A DNA stretch of 64,000 nucleotides, taken from contig NZ_JAOWKY010000001.1 of the NCBI RefSeq assembly GCF_025751435.1, positions 1,596,001 to 1,660,000 on the forward strand. The letters are read 5' to 3'. The notes under the pieces are model-generated. The model was given only the letters and a program-made list of their open reading frames with translations. It made no database searches and had not been told where the DNA came from. Origin of the DNA: Albidovulum marisflavi (GTDB lineage Bacteria; Pseudomonadota; Alphaproteobacteria; Rhodobacterales; Rhodobacteraceae). Shown in pieces: positions 46,879 to 57,203 of the stretch. Positions within the stretch are counted from its first letter, which is position 1, and every line of letters begins with the position of its first letter. Made by a program: the position numbers and the translations under genes.

Positions 46879-48804
46879 ATGCGCTGCATCACGGTTCTCG
46901 GCCCATCGCATTCGGGCAAGAGCGAGCTGGTCAAACAGCTCGCCACATTGGACGGCACGCCCGCGCGCGTCGAAACCGCGGGTCACTTGGCGCTGACCCG
47001 CTTCGGTTTCATGGGCGAAGACTGGTGCGCGATCGACATGGCGGGCGGCCCCGAATTCGCGCGCATGGCGGGGGCGCCGCTGCTGGCTTCCGACGTTGCG
47101 ATCCTTTGCGTTGCCGCCGATCCGGATGAGGCGGTTCTAGCCGCCCCCTGGCTTCGGGCCATCGAAGAGGCGGGTGTGCCCTGCATGATATTCATCAACC
47201 GGATGGACGCACCCAAGGGGCGCGTGCGCGACATCGTATCGGCGCTTCAGGCCTACACCAATCACGCCATCGTTCTTCGCCAGATACCGATCCGCGAGGG
47301 CGGCCAGGTCGTGGGCGCCATCGACCTCATATCGGAACGGGCGTGGCGTTACCGCGAAGGCCAGCCCTCGACACTCGTCGCCATCCCCAAGGCAGAGGTC
47401 GACCGCGAACACGAAGCGCGGGCGGAACTCTTGGAGCACATGTCCGATTTCGACGATGCGCTGCTTGAGGAACTGATCGAGGATCACGAACCGGCGACCG
47501 GCGCCCTGTTCGCGATCGCCCGCCGCGAAACACAGGACAGCGTCCTGATCCCGACCTTCATGGGTGCCGCAAGTCACATGAACGGTGTCATGCGGCTGAT
47601 GAAGGCGCTCCGGCACGAAGCGCCTCAGGTCGACGCGCTGAAGGCCCGGCTGGGACAGTCCGACGCGCTTGCTGTCGGCTTCCATGCGCAGAACCGCAAG
47701 CACCTGGGCAAATGCGTGTTCCTTCGAGCGCTGGCCGAGGGTGTGGCGGTCGGGGCGCAGCTTGGCGGCGACAACCTTGGCGGGATGACCGAAATGGGCG
47801 GCAAGAGCCAAGTCGACAGGCTGCCGCCGGGCGAGATCGCCTTGACCGTCAAGTCCGACCAGCTTGACGCCGGAAAGCTCTTTTCCAGTTCCGCCGTCCA
47901 TGCCGCGCCGGATTGGGCGCGGGGATGCCCGCCAGCGCTGACGCGCATCGTCAAGCCCGCGAACGAACGTGACGAGGTGCGCCTGTCCACGGCCCTGTCA
48001 CGTCTGGCCGAGGCCGACCCGACGCTGTCCGTCGGACAGGATGAAGGCACAGGCCACGTCGCTATCCGGCTTCAGGGCCCCATGCACCAGCGTCAGACCC
48101 TTGCTGCGCTGGCCGAGGATTTCGGGATCGAGGTCACGATCGACGCGCCCGCGCCACGCTATTGCGAAACGATCTCATCTCGGGTCGAGGAGCACTACCG
48201 TCACCGCAAGCAGTCTGGCGGCGCGGGGCAGTTCGCCGATGTCGCATTGACCGTCAGCCCGGTCGGGCGCGGCGAAGGCTTCCGCTTCGACGAGGTCGTA
48301 AAGGGCGGCGCGGTGCCGCGCAACTACATCCCTTCGGTCGAGGAGGGGGCACGCGAGGCGCTGACGAAGGGACCGATGGGTTTTCCGGTCATCGACATTT
48401 CAGTGACCCTGACCGACGGCAAGTCGCATTCGGTCGACAGTTCCGACTACGCGTTCCGCACGGCCGGGCGAATGGGCGTGCGCGAGGCGCTTCAGAAGGC
48501 GGGCCCGGTTCTTCTGCAGCCGATCGAGCGGGTCGATATCCATGTCCCGTCGATCTATTCGGGCGCCATGGTGTCGCTGGTTTCGTCCATGAAGGGGCAG
48601 GTGCTGGGCTTCGATGCCGACCCGGCGTTCCGCGGCTGGGATATCTTCCGCGCGCTTATCCCCGCCTCGGCGACCGAGGATCTGGTGATGGCGCTCGGGT
48701 CCTCGACGCAGGGGACGGCGTGGCACGAGACCGAATTCGATCACTATGAAGAGATCTATGGCAAGGAGGCCGACAAGATCAGCAAGGAACATGCCGTGGC
48801 CTGA
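46879..48804 (+). CDS. elongation-factor-G-like protein with degenerate G domain
   Basis: A 641-residue EF-G paralogue. Domains III-V look preserved (RYCETISSRVEEHYRHRKQSG, VEEGAREALTKGPMG, PIERVDIHVPSIYSGAMVSL), but the GTPase is altered: P-loop GPSHSGKS (8-15), DMAGG (53-57) in place of DTPGH, NRMD (107-110) in place of NKxD, and only about 37 residues between P-loop and G3, so switch I is shortened. It is not the main fusA. ATG 46879 chosen because the P-loop follows at once. Confidence 0.85.
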   Translation: MRCITVLGPSHSGKSELVKQLATLDGTPARVETAGHLALTRFGFMGEDWCAIDMAGGPEFARMAGAPLLASDVAILCVAADPDEAVLAAPWLRAIEEAGVPCMIFINRMDAPKGRVRDIVSALQAYTNHAIVLRQIPIREGGQVVGAIDLISERAWRYREGQPSTLVAIPKAEVDREHEARAELLEHMSDFDDALLEELIEDHEPATGALFAIARRETQDSVLIPTFMGAASHMNGVMRLMKALRHEAPQVDALKARLGQSDALAVGFHAQNRKHLGKCVFLRALAEGVAVGAQLGGDNLGGMTEMGGKSQVDRLPPGEIALTVKSDQLDAGKLFSSSAVHAAPDWARGCPPALTRIVKPANERDEVRLSTALSRLAEADPTLSVGQDEGTGHVAIRLQGPMHQRQTLAALAEDFGIEVTIDAPAPRYCETISSRVEEHYRHRKQSGGAGQFADVALTVSPVGRGEGFRFDEVVKGGAVPRNYIPSVEEGAREALTKGPMGFPVIDISVTLTDGKSHSVDSSDYAFRTAGRMGVREALQKAGPVLLQPIERVDIHVPSIYSGAMVSLVSSMKGQVLGFDADPAFRGWDIFRALIPASATEDLVMALGSSTQGTAWHETEFDHYEEIYGKEADKISKEHAVA

Positions 48805-48841
48805 TGGTCGCGCGCCCCTTGCCGTTGGATCCGCGCAAATG

Positions 48842-48867
48842 AAAAGGGCCGCCCCGAAGGGCGGCCC
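48842..48867 (-). terminator. rho-independent terminator after gltA
   Basis: GGGCCGCCC (48846-48854) and GGGCGGCCC (48859-48867) form a perfect 9-bp stem with a 4-nt CGAA loop. On the minus strand TTTT follows, so it ends gltA; it also lies 41 bp after the convergent EF-G-like gene. Confidence 0.87.
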
Positions 48868-48888
48868 GATTTCCATGCGAGGCAAGGA

Positions 48889-50184
48889 TCAGCGCTCTTG
48901 CACCTTGCGGTAGTCCCGACGGGTGGGGCCGACGTAAAGCTGGCGCGGACGACCGATCTTCTGCTGCGGATCGCCGATCATTTCCTTCCACTGCGAGATC
49001 CAGCCGACAGTGCGCGACAGCGCAAAGATCGGCGTGAACATCGAGGTCGGGAAGCCCATCGCCTCAAGAATGATGCCGGAGTAGAAGTCGACGTTGGGAT
49101 ACAGCTTCTTCTCGACGAAGTAGTCATCCTCAAGCGCGATGCGCTCAAGCTCCTTGGCGACCTGCAGCAGCGGGTTGTCGTTCACGCCAAGAAGGTCCAG
49201 CACCTCGTCCGCCGATTCCTTCATGACCTTGGCCCGCGGGTCGAAGTTCTTGTAGACGCGGTGGCCGAAGCCCATCAGGCGGAACGGGTCCGATTTGTCC
49301 TTCGCGCGGCGGATCGCGTCGGGAATGTTCTCGACCGAGCCGATTTCGCGCAGCATTTCAAGGCAGGCCTGGTTGGCGCCGCCATGCGCGGGTCCCCACA
49401 GGCACGCGATCCCGGCCGCTATGCAGGCGAAGGGATTCGCTCCCGAAGACCCCGCCAGGCGCACGGTCGAGGTCGAGGCGTTCTGTTCGTGGTCCGCGTG
49501 CAGCATCATGATGCGGTCCATCGCACGCTCAAGTTCAGGGCGAACGACGTAGTCCTCGCACGGGACGGCGAAGCACATGTGCAGGAAGTTGCCCGCGTAG
49601 GAGAGCGAGTTCTTCGGGTACACGAAGGGTTGGCCGATCGAATACTTGTAGGCCCAGGCCGCTATGGTCGGAAGTTTCGCGATCATCCGGATCGCCGCGA
49701 CCTCGCGCTGCCAGGGATCCGAGATTTCAAGGCTGTCGTGGTAGAACGAGGACAGCGCGCCCACGACGCCGACCATCGTCGCCATCGGATGGGCGTCGCG
49801 GCGGAAGCCGCGGAAGAAGTACTGGATCTGCTCGTGCAGCATCGTGTGCCGTGTCACGCGGTTCTCAAAATCCCGCATCTGCGCGGCATTCGGCAGCTCG
49901 CCGTAGAGAAGCAGGTAGCAGACCTCAAGATGGTGGGATTTTTCGGCCAACTGTTCGATCGGGTAACCGCGATACAGAAGCTCGCCAAGGTCACCGTCGA
50001 TATAGGTGATCGAGCTGTCGCACGCCGCGGTCGATGTGAAGCCGGGATCATAGGTGAACACGCCGGCCTGCGCGTAGAGCTTCCGGATATCGATCACTTC
50101 GGGGCCGGCGGTGGGCGACATCACCGGCAGGTCAAAGGTGTTCCCGTCGATCGTGATTGTAGCGGTCTTCTTCGTCTCGGCCAT
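48889..50184 (-). CDS. gltA: citrate synthase
   Basis: TCA-cycle entry enzyme, acetyl-CoA plus oxaloacetate to citrate. The 431-residue type II enzyme has [32 protein letters not shown], the catalytic His in [15 protein letters not shown], the second His in [17 protein letters not shown], the Asp in VDFYSGIIL and the C-terminal GRPRQLYVG. Start ATG 50184; a longer frame adds only MKRGTD. Confidence 0.97.
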   Translation of the reverse strand: MAETKKTATITIDGNTFDLPVMSPTAGPEVIDIRKLYAQAGVFTYDPGFTSTAACDSSITYIDGDLGELLYRGYPIEQLAEKSHHLEVCYLLLYGELPNAAQMRDFENRVTRHTMLHEQIQYFFRGFRRDAHPMATMVGVVGALSSFYHDSLEISDPWQREVAAIRMIAKLPTIAAWAYKYSIGQPFVYPKNSLSYAGNFLHMCFAVPCEDYVVRPELERAMDRIMMLHADHEQNASTSTVRLAGSSGANPFACIAAGIACLWGPAHGGANQACLEMLREIGSVENIPDAIRRAKDKSDPFRLMGFGHRVYKNFDPRAKVMKESADEVLDLLGVNDNPLLQVAKELERIALEDDYFVEKKLYPNVDFYSGIILEAMGFPTSMFTPIFALSRTVGWISQWKEMIGDPQQKIGRPRQLYVGPTRRDYRKVQER

Positions 50185-50260
50185 GTCCGTCCCTCTCTTC
50201 ATGGTTCACCGGTTCAGGACCGGCAAACGTGACCCTGTTGGCCGTGCCCCATTCCAAGGC

Positions 50261-51658
50261 TCAGGCCGTCGCGTCCATGAGGCGGGCAATGGTTTCTTCC
50301 TGCCCCAGGACAAGCATCATGTCGAAGACACTGGGTGTGACCGTCCGCCCGGCCAAAGCGGCGCGCAAGGGACCTGCGATCTTTCCAAGACCCAGCCCGT
50401 GAGCACCCGCAACGGCGGCGACGACAGCCTCCAGTTCATCTCTTGACCAGCTAGCATTTTGCAGTTGCGGCGTCAATTCGTGCAGTATACCACGGGATAC
50501 CGTATCGAGTGCCGCCTGTGCCTTCTCCTCGATGACCAAGGGGCGAGACGCCAGCACAAAGTGAGCCTTGTCAATGAGTTCCGGGAACGTCTTTGACCTT
50601 TCGCGCAGGCAGTAGAGCGCGCGCGCCAAGCCATCTTTCTGCAACTGCGAAAGCGCGGGTTGCCCGGCGGCCTCAAGAAATGCCTCAATTTCAGGCAAAA
50701 GCTGATCGTCGGGTGTGACCGCGATGTGCTGGCCGCACAGGTTTTCAAGCTTCTTGAAGTCGAGCCGTGCAGGCGCCCGCCCGATTCCCGAAAGGTCGAA
50801 CCATTCCCGGGCCTGTTCGTCGGTGAAGAATTCGGCGTCGCCGTGCGCCCAGCCCAGACGGGCCAGATAGTTGCGCATCCCGGCTGCGGGGTATCCCATG
50901 GCCTGGTATTCCTCGAGCCCGACCGCGCCGTGACGTTTCGACAGCTTCTTGCCGTCCGGCCCGTGGATCAGGGGGATGTGCGCCCAGACCGGCACGGTCC
51001 AGCCCATCGCATTGTAGACCTGCGTCTGGCGCGCGGCGTTGTTCAGGTGGTCATCCCCCCGGATCACATGCGTGATGCCCATGTCATGGTCGTCCACGAC
51101 AACCGCCAGCATGTATGTGGGGGTACCGTCCGAACGTAAACAAACCATGTCGTCCAGCTGGTCATTGCGGAAGGTGACGGTGCCTTGCACCTGGTCCTCG
51201 ATAATCGTCTGGCCGTCGCGGGGGGCCTTCAGCCGGATGGCGTAGGGAGCGTCGGGATGCGTGGCGGGGTCCGCATCGCGCCACGGGCTCTGGAAAAGGG
51301 TCGAGCGGCCCTCGGCCCGCGCGGCCTCGCGGAAGGCTTCGATCTCTTCCTGCGTGGAATAGCACTTGTAGGCATGGCCTCGCGCCAGCATCTCGTGCGC
51401 CACCTCGGCATGGCGGTCGCGGCGTTCGAACTGGCTGACCACGTCGCCGTCCCAGTCCAGCCCAAGCCAGGTCAGCCCGCGCAGGATGGCGTCGGTCGCC
51501 TCGGGCGTCGACCGTTCGCGGTCGGTATCCTCGATCCTCAGAAGGAACCGGCCGCCGCGGCCGCGCGCGTAAAGCCAGTTGAACAGCGCGGTGCGCGCGC
51601 CACCGATGTGCAGATAGCCCGTGGGCGATGGGGCGAAACGGGTCACGATCTGGGTCAT
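50261..51658 (-). CDS. gltX: glutamyl-tRNA synthetase
   Basis: Charges tRNA-Glu. The 465-residue class I synthetase has [20 protein letters not shown] (HIGH motif), ADTDRE-like [24 protein letters not shown] and the KMSKS-equivalent KKLSKRHGA; the C-terminal anticodon-binding part (about 310-465) uses more AT-rich codons than the rest. Roseobacters often hold two gltX copies; which one this is cannot be told. Divergent from comEC. Confidence 0.95.
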   Translation of the reverse strand: MTQIVTRFAPSPTGYLHIGGARTALFNWLYARGRGGRFLLRIEDTDRERSTPEATDAILRGLTWLGLDWDGDVVSQFERRDRHAEVAHEMLARGHAYKCYSTQEEIEAFREAARAEGRSTLFQSPWRDADPATHPDAPYAIRLKAPRDGQTIIEDQVQGTVTFRNDQLDDMVCLRSDGTPTYMLAVVVDDHDMGITHVIRGDDHLNNAARQTQVYNAMGWTVPVWAHIPLIHGPDGKKLSKRHGAVGLEEYQAMGYPAAGMRNYLARLGWAHGDAEFFTDEQAREWFDLSGIGRAPARLDFKKLENLCGQHIAVTPDDQLLPEIEAFLEAAGQPALSQLQKDGLARALYCLRERSKTFPELIDKAHFVLASRPLVIEEKAQAALDTVSRGILHELTPQLQNASWSRDELEAVVAAVAGAHGLGLGKIAGPLRAALAGRTVTPSVFDMMLVLGQEETIARLMDATA

Positions 51659-51741
51659 GGGCGCGTTAACCTTTCGGAAACTAAAAGCGTTCAGGCTGAC
51701 CCGCGTTCATTAGGCAAAGCCCGGCTGGGAAACAAGGTGCG

Positions 51742-53823
51742 ATGGTGGCAGCGGCGCGGCGTCTCGGCAGCCTGCTCGACGATCTGGCGGCGTCACGTGG
51801 CGATCTCTTGCCTTGGGCTCCGGTCGTGTTCGCACTGGGAATCGGCGCCTTCTTCTCGGCATCCGAAGAGCCGGGGGTGGCGTCCGCGCTGCTCGCCGCG
51901 GTGGGAATCGCGGCCGGTCTGGTTCTCCGCGTCAGGGGGGCTGAGCGATGGCATGTGCCCGCCGTGGCCCTTGTGCTGGTACTGGCGGGCCTGCTGGCGT
52001 CGATGGCGCGCACCCAGATGGTGGCGGCGCCGGTTCTTGCCGATCGCTACTATGGGCCCGTGACCGGAAGGGTCGTCGGCATCGACCGGTCGTTTTCCGA
52101 CCAGGTCCGGCTTACCCTGGACGATGTTACATTGAACGTCGTCGCAAGGTCGCGCACGCCTGAGCGGGTCCGGATCGCGCTGCACGGGGATGACGGATTC
52201 GCGGCCGAACCGGGCCAATTGGTGCGCCTGGTCGCCCACCTCTCGCCCCCTGACAGCCCGGTGGAGCCTGGGGGCTTCGATTTTCAGCGCATCGCCTGGT
52301 ACGCAAGGTTAGGGGCCGTGGGCTACACGCGCGACCCGGTGACGATCCTGGCGTCGGCGCAGCGCGAGACGGACGTTTGGGCCTTTCGCGCCCGCATCGC
52401 ATTGTCGCGCGCGATGCAGTCCCGGATGGAGGGGCAGGCAGGCGCCTTCGCAGCGGCCCTGATGACCGGCGACCGCTCCGGGGTTTCGCGCGCCACGACC
52501 GAGGCGCTGCGCGACTCGAATCTTTCTCACCTGATCTCGATCTCGGGGCTGCACATGGGGCTTTTGACAGGCTTTGTCTTTGCCCTGTGCCGATACGGGC
52601 TGGCGCTTGTCCCACCCGTCGCGCTTCGGCTTGACACCAAGAAGATCGCAGCGATCGCGGCGCTTTTGGCCGCGTGCTTCTACCTGTTCCTTGCCGGTCC
52701 CAGCGTCGCCACGCGGCGGGCCTTCATAATGGCGGCAGTGATGCTTTCGGCCGTTCTTCTTGACCGGAGGGCGCTGTCGCTGCGATCGGTCGCGATCGCC
52801 GCGATGATCGTGCTGGGGCTTGAGCCCGAAAGCCTTGTGGAGCCGGGATTCCAGATGTCATTCGGCGCCACGGTCGCGCTCATCGTCGCCTTCCAGCACT
52901 GGAAAGGCATCGCGCATCGCGTTCCGTCCCTGCTGCGTCCTGCGGTTGCGCTGTGCCTGTCCTCATTGGCGGCAGGCACCGCCACCGCCCCGATCGCGGC
53001 GGCGCATTTCAACCGGATCGCCGAGTACGGCTTTGTCGCCAACCTGGCCGCCGTTCCGCTGATGGGGCTCGCGGTGATGCCCGCGGGGGTCATTGCGGGC
53101 TTGCTCGCCCCCTTGGGGCTGGCCGGACCGGCGCTTTGGGTCATGGAAACGGGGTGCCGATTGATCCTGACGATAGCAGAGACAGTCGCTGGGCTGGATG
53201 GCGCGGTGATCCCTGTTCCGGCACCGGCGGCTTCGGTGATGCCGCTGGTTAGTCTCGGGGCCATTGCGATCGCTCTGTCGCGTGCCCGATGGCTGAACCT
53301 GCTGGGTGCGTCGGGGGTCGCCTTGGGTCTTCTGAGTTGGAGCCTTGCCGAACGTCCGCTTGTCCTGGTTGCAGCCGAGGGACGCCTTGTAGGTGTCATG
53401 ACGGAACGGGGCAGGGCGCTGTCAAAGGAAACGGGCGCAAGCTTCGTCGCCTCCAGTTGGCTAGAGGCTGACGGTGACCAAGCGGAACAGGCCGAGGCCT
53501 ACGCCCGCAAAGCCTTTGTCGGCATACGTGGCAAGGTCAGCGCAGGGCTTGGGCCCTTCACCCTGTGGCACGTGACCGGAAAGCTTGCAGCTCGCCGTGC
53601 CGAGGATCTGTGCCGGCCGGGCGCCATTGTCGTGATGGAAGGATACTGGCACGGGGGTAGGCCGCAGTGCCTGCTTTACGATGCGCAGTCGCTTGCGCGG
53701 ACCGGCGCGCTGGCTCTGGGCTTGGACCAAAGCGGGCGCGTTCAGCAACTTGCGGCGCGCGATCTGTCTGGCAAGCGGCTTTGGAACGACAGGGCGCTTC
53801 GCGCCTGGCGGCTGGACAACTGA
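51742..53823 (+). CDS. comEC: ComEC/Rec2 DNA-uptake channel
   Basis: Inner-membrane channel for single-stranded DNA in natural transformation, and needed in R. capsulatus recipients to take up GTA-delivered DNA. The 693-residue protein has N-terminal helices, a DUF4131-like OB region (VTGRVVGIDRSFSDQVRLTL), the competence domain with LSHLISISGLHMGLLTG and a multi-helix core (about 240-530), and a short C-terminal region lacking the metallo-beta-lactamase HxHxDH motif, as in other alphaproteobacteria. AAGG precedes ATG 51742. Convergent with lexA. Confidence 0.93.
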   Translation: MVAAARRLGSLLDDLAASRGDLLPWAPVVFALGIGAFFSASEEPGVASALLAAVGIAAGLVLRVRGAERWHVPAVALVLVLAGLLASMARTQMVAAPVLADRYYGPVTGRVVGIDRSFSDQVRLTLDDVTLNVVARSRTPERVRIALHGDDGFAAEPGQLVRLVAHLSPPDSPVEPGGFDFQRIAWYARLGAVGYTRDPVTILASAQRETDVWAFRARIALSRAMQSRMEGQAGAFAAALMTGDRSGVSRATTEALRDSNLSHLISISGLHMGLLTGFVFALCRYGLALVPPVALRLDTKKIAAIAALLAACFYLFLAGPSVATRRAFIMAAVMLSAVLLDRRALSLRSVAIAAMIVLGLEPESLVEPGFQMSFGATVALIVAFQHWKGIAHRVPSLLRPAVALCLSSLAAGTATAPIAAAHFNRIAEYGFVANLAAVPLMGLAVMPAGVIAGLLAPLGLAGPALWVMETGCRLILTIAETVAGLDGAVIPVPAPAASVMPLVSLGAIAIALSRARWLNLLGASGVALGLLSWSLAERPLVLVAAEGRLVGVMTERGRALSKETGASFVASSWLEADGDQAEQAEAYARKAFVGIRGKVSAGLGPFTLWHVTGKLAARRAEDLCRPGAIVVMEGYWHGGRPQCLLYDAQSLARTGALALGLDQSGRVQQLAARDLSGKRLWNDRALRAWRLDN

Positions 53824-53854
53824 GGAAATGGCAGCAACGCGGCGGGTGTCGAAC

Positions 53855-54541
53855 CTAGTAGCAGCGGATAAGTCCAACCAGTCGTCCCTGCACCTTCACC
53901 ATCGCTTCCGGCAAGACGCGCGTTTCATAGGCCGGATTCGCCGCCTCAAGCAGGATCATTCCCCCTTGGCGGCGATACCGCTTGAGCGTTGCTTCGTGGC
54001 CTTCGACCAGCGCTACGACGATGTCGCCATTCTCGGCCGTGCCCTGTTCGCGGATCACCACGATGTCGCCGTCGTTGATGCCCACGTCGATCATGGAGTC
54101 TCCGCGAACTTCAAGCGCGTAGTGCGCGCCCTTGCCCGACAGCATCGAACCCGGCACGGCAACGTGATGCGACACCTCGGAAATCGCCTCGATGGGGACG
54201 CCGGCGGCGATGCGGCCCATGACCGGCAGTTCCAGCGCATGTGCCGCCTCGACCGGCATGGCGCCTGCGGGCGGGGAATGCCTGTCGCCTTCGATCACGC
54301 GGGGTTGAAATCCGCGCTTTTCCATCGTTTCGGGCAGCTTCACGATCTCAATTGCGCGGGCGCGATGGGCAAGACGGCGAATGAAGCCCCGTTCCTCCAG
54401 GGCGGTGATGAGCCGGTGGATGCCCGACTTGGACCGGAGGTCCAGCGCCTCCTTCATTTCGTCGAACGAGGGGGGGACGCCATCGCGCGCCATGCGGGTC
54501 TGGATGAAATCCAAAAGTTCCAACTGCTTGCGTGTCAACAT
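53855..54541 (-). CDS. lexA: LexA SOS repressor
   Basis: A 228-residue SOS repressor-protease. Winged helix 1-65 ([34 protein letters not shown]), autocleavage site Ala113-Gly114 in GRIAAGVP, catalytic Ser149 in VRGDSMID and Lys187 in EATLKRY. ATG 54541 gives the standard N-terminus; a longer frame would run through its own operator. In R. capsulatus lexA loss lowers GTA production. A LexA box lies 44-58 bp upstream. Confidence 0.96.
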   Translation of the reverse strand: MLTRKQLELLDFIQTRMARDGVPPSFDEMKEALDLRSKSGIHRLITALEERGFIRRLAHRARAIEIVKLPETMEKRGFQPRVIEGDRHSPPAGAMPVEAAHALELPVMGRIAAGVPIEAISEVSHHVAVPGSMLSGKGAHYALEVRGDSMIDVGINDGDIVVIREQGTAENGDIVVALVEGHEATLKRYRRQGGMILLEAANPAYETRVLPEAMVKVQGRLVGLIRCY

Positions 54542-54584
54542 CGCGACCGTTTCCCCGGTTGGTTCGGTGTATGTGTTCGCAAAT

Positions 54585-54599
54585 GTTCTACGCGTGTTC
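54585..54599. promoter_or_regulatory. LexA box (autoregulation of lexA)
   Basis: GTTC-TACGCGT-GTTC is an exact alphaproteobacterial LexA operator (GTTC-N7-GTTC). It lies 44-58 bp upstream of the lexA start; a partial GTTC-N6-GTTC copy overlaps it at 54575-54588. Confidence 0.85.
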
Positions 54600-54642
54600 C
54601 CGATTTGTGTCAACAAGTCGGGCGGATAGGGGACAACACCTT

Positions 54643-55827
54643 TCAGATCGGGATGTAGTCGACGGTCTCACCGCTTGCCCGCGCCGGATCGCCTACGGGA
54701 CGGATCAGGAGCGCGTTTGCCTGCGCCAGGACCGACAAGAGTGCGCTGTCCTGGCGCGGCAGGGCGCGGATCTCGGGCATGCCGTCGCGCGGTGTGACCA
54801 CCGCCCGCATGTAATGCGCCCGCGGCCCGTTCGGATCGACGCGCTCGGCCAGCGTGGCCCGCATCGGCACGGGCGCCGGATCGCGCAGGCCCAGCATGGC
54901 GCGAATTGCGGGCGCCATGAAGATATGTCCGCAAACAACTGAGGATACGGGATTTCCTGGCAATCCAATTATCGCGGTATTGCCCAGCCTGCCCGCCAAC
55001 AGCGGCTTGCCGGGGCGCATGGCGATCTTCCAGAACGCCTGTTCCATTCCCAACTCGGCCAGCACCTTGCCAACCAGATCATGATCACCGACCGAGGCTC
55101 CACCGATGGTGACGATCATGTCGGCATCTTCGGCCAGCGACAGCGCGAAGCGAAGCGAGGCAACGGTGTCCTTGGCGATCGGCAGCACGCGCGCCTCGGC
55201 GCCTTCCGCCTCGGCCAAGGCGGCAAGGGCCAGTGCGTTCGACGCGACGATCTGATCGGGACCGGGTTCTTCGCCGGGCATGACCAGTTCGTCGCCAGTG
55301 GACAGGAAAGCCACCACGGGACGGCGGCGCACCGACACCTCGGGGACGTTCATCGCGGCCAGAAGCGCGATGTCCTTGTGTCCGATCCGGCGCGGCGCAT
55401 CAATCCGGTCCCCTGCGGCAAAATCCTGGCCCGCCGCGCGTATGTGGCGGCCCTCCTCCAGGCGCGGGCCAAGGGTGATGCGATCGCCTTCGCGCGCCAC
55501 ATCCTCTTGCAGCACAACGCGCTCGCCGCCCTCGGGCACGGGCGCGCCGGTGAAGATGCGCACGGCCTGTCCCGCAGATATCGTGCCGTAATATCCACGG
55601 CCGGCCGCAGCCTCCCCGATGACCGTAAGGACCCGCCCGGCGTGGTGGTCGCCTTCGCGGATGGCATAGCCGTCCATGGCCGAGGCGGCGAAGGGGGGCT
55701 GGGTCAGGCGCGCCGAGACCGGTTCGGCCAGGACGCGGCCCGCGGCCTGGCGGAGTGGCACGCTTTCGATTCCGGTTGGGTTGACGAGCGACAGAACCCG
55801 CTCAAGCGCCTCCTGGACCTGGATCAT
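54643..55827 (-). CDS. moeA: molybdopterin molybdenumtransferase
   Basis: Inserts molybdate into adenylylated molybdopterin. The 394-residue protein has [49 protein letters not shown] and the C-terminal [16 protein letters not shown] overlaps the moaC stop (ATGA), so translation is coupled. Confidence 0.95.
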   Translation of the reverse strand: MIQVQEALERVLSLVNPTGIESVPLRQAAGRVLAEPVSARLTQPPFAASAMDGYAIREGDHHAGRVLTVIGEAAAGRGYYGTISAGQAVRIFTGAPVPEGGERVVLQEDVAREGDRITLGPRLEEGRHIRAAGQDFAAGDRIDAPRRIGHKDIALLAAMNVPEVSVRRRPVVAFLSTGDELVMPGEEPGPDQIVASNALALAALAEAEGAEARVLPIAKDTVASLRFALSLAEDADMIVTIGGASVGDHDLVGKVLAELGMEQAFWKIAMRPGKPLLAGRLGNTAIIGLPGNPVSSVVCGHIFMAPAIRAMLGLRDPAPVPMRATLAERVDPNGPRAHYMRAVVTPRDGMPEIRALPRQDSALLSVLAQANALLIRPVGDPARASGETVDYIPI

Positions 55828-56300
55828 TCCGCGGCCTCGTAGCGGCCGGACTTGCCGCCATCCTTAAGGACGACGCGCAACCCTTCGATCCGCATCGATT
55901 TTTCTGCCGCCTTCAGCATGTCGTAGACGGTCAGCGCCGCGACCGAGGCAGCGGTCAGCGCCTCCATCTCGACCCCTGTCTGACCCGTTGTCTTGACGGT
56001 CGCGGTGATCCGCACGCCCGGCAGGTTCGGGTCCGGGTGCAGGTCCACGGCGACCTTCGTGATCGGAAGCGGGTGGCAAAGCGGAATCAGGTCAGCGGTC
56101 TTCTTCGCGGCCATGATGCCGGCCAGCCGTGCAACCCCAAGCACATCGCCCTTCTTGGCCGTGCCTGAGGTCACCAGCGCCAGCGTCTCTGGCAGCATCT
56201 CGACCCGCGCTTCGGCGACCGCGACACGATCGGTCACGTCCTTGGCCGAAACATCGACCATGTGCGCGTTACCCTCGTTGTCGAAATGCGTCAGCGCCAT
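55824..56300 (-). CDS. moaC: cyclic pyranopterin monophosphate synthase
   Basis: Completes conversion of the GTP-derived intermediate to cyclic pyranopterin monophosphate in Moco synthesis. The 158-residue protein has [49 protein letters not shown] and [20 protein letters not shown] with the catalytic Lys in KDGGKSG. ATG 56300 is one base after the trpC stop; GTG 56309 (overlapping it) is an alternative. Confidence 0.95.
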   Translation of the reverse strand: MALTHFDNEGNAHMVDVSAKDVTDRVAVAEARVEMLPETLALVTSGTAKKGDVLGVARLAGIMAAKKTADLIPLCHPLPITKVAVDLHPDPNLPGVRITATVKTTGQTGVEMEALTAASVAALTVYDMLKAAEKSMRIEGLRVVLKDGGKSGRYEAAE

Positions 56301-56301
56301 G

Positions 56302-57099
56302 TCAGACACCCACCGGATCGGCCAGGATCGCCCGTGTCGCGGCCGTCACGTCGGCCTGGCGCATCAGACTTTCCCCGATCAGGAAGCTGCGCGCCCCGAC
56401 CTGAGCCATTTCCGCAAGGTCGCCCGGCGTGAAAAGCCCGCTTTCGCAGACCAGCATGCGCCCTTCGTCCAACATGGGCGCGAGGCGCCGCGTCGTGTCC
56501 AGCGATACCTCAAAGGTCTTCAGGTTGCGGTTGTTGACCCCGATCATGGGAGACTTGAGTCTGAGCGCCCGCTCCATCTCGGCTTCGTCATGCACCTCGA
56601 TCAGCGCATCTAGGCCCCAGTGAAGCGCGGCGTCTTCCAGTTCGGCCGCCAGCGCATCATCGACCGATGCCATGATGATCAGTATGCAGTCCGCGCCCCA
56701 GGCGCGCGCCTCGGCCACTTGGTAGGTGTCGTAGAGAAAATCCTTGCGAAGCGCGGGCAGTGCGCAGGCCGCCCGTGCCGCGGTCAGATATTCGGGCGCG
56801 CCCTGAAAGGATGGCGCATCGGTCAGGACCGACAGGCAGGTCGCGCCGCCGGCTTGGTATGCGCGCGCCAGCGTGGGGGGATCGAAATCAGCGCGGATCA
56901 GCCCCTTGGAAGGTGACGCTTTCTTGATCTCGGCGATCAGGCCATAGCCCGTCGCCTCTGCCCGCGTCAGCGCCGCATGAAAGCCGCGCACGGGTCCAGC
57001 CGCGCGCGCTGCCACTTCGACCTCTGCAAGGGGCCGGGCGGCCTTCGCCGCCGCGATTTCCTCAAGCTTGTAGGCCTTGATCTTGTCGAGAATGTCCAT
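56302..57099 (-). CDS. trpC: indole-3-glycerol phosphate synthase
   Basis: Closes the indole ring in tryptophan synthesis. The 265-residue TIM barrel has [35 protein letters not shown] with the catalytic Lys, [31 protein letters not shown] and [12 protein letters not shown]. Starts 8 bp after a possible 31-codon ORF that joins it to ung. Confidence 0.96.
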   Translation of the reverse strand: MDILDKIKAYKLEEIAAAKAARPLAEVEVAARAAGPVRGFHAALTRAEATGYGLIAEIKKASPSKGLIRADFDPPTLARAYQAGGATCLSVLTDAPSFQGAPEYLTAARAACALPALRKDFLYDTYQVAEARAWGADCILIIMASVDDALAAELEDAALHWGLDALIEVHDEAEMERALRLKSPMIGVNNRNLKTFEVSLDTTRRLAPMLDEGRMLVCESGLFTPGDLAEMAQVGARSFLIGESLMRQADVTAATRAILADPVGV

Positions 57100-57107
57100 G
57101 CCTTGTC

Positions 57108-57203
57108 TTATCCGTCCGCTTGCGGGGCGAAAAGCCCCTCTGCCACCTGATTGCACAAATACCCCGCCCGGACGCGGGCCGTGAAGTCGCGGCGGCGGCG
57201 CAT
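57108..57203 (-). CDS. possible 31-aa ORF between ung and trpC
   Basis: A short frame starting [19 protein letters not shown] and ending in LFAPQADG exactly fills the gap between ung and trpC. Its ATG overlaps the ung stop (TGATG) and its TAA ends 8 bp before the trpC ATG. Codon choice looks ordinary for the genome. It may be a real microprotein or a coupling leader. No family is recognised. Confidence 0.35.
   Translation of the reverse strand: MRRRRDFTARVRAGYLCNQVAEGLFAPQADG

Noticed and set aside
51684-51715. GTTC...GTTC pair upstream of comEC as a LexA box
   Set aside because: The spacing is 12 bases rather than 7, so it does not fit the operator.
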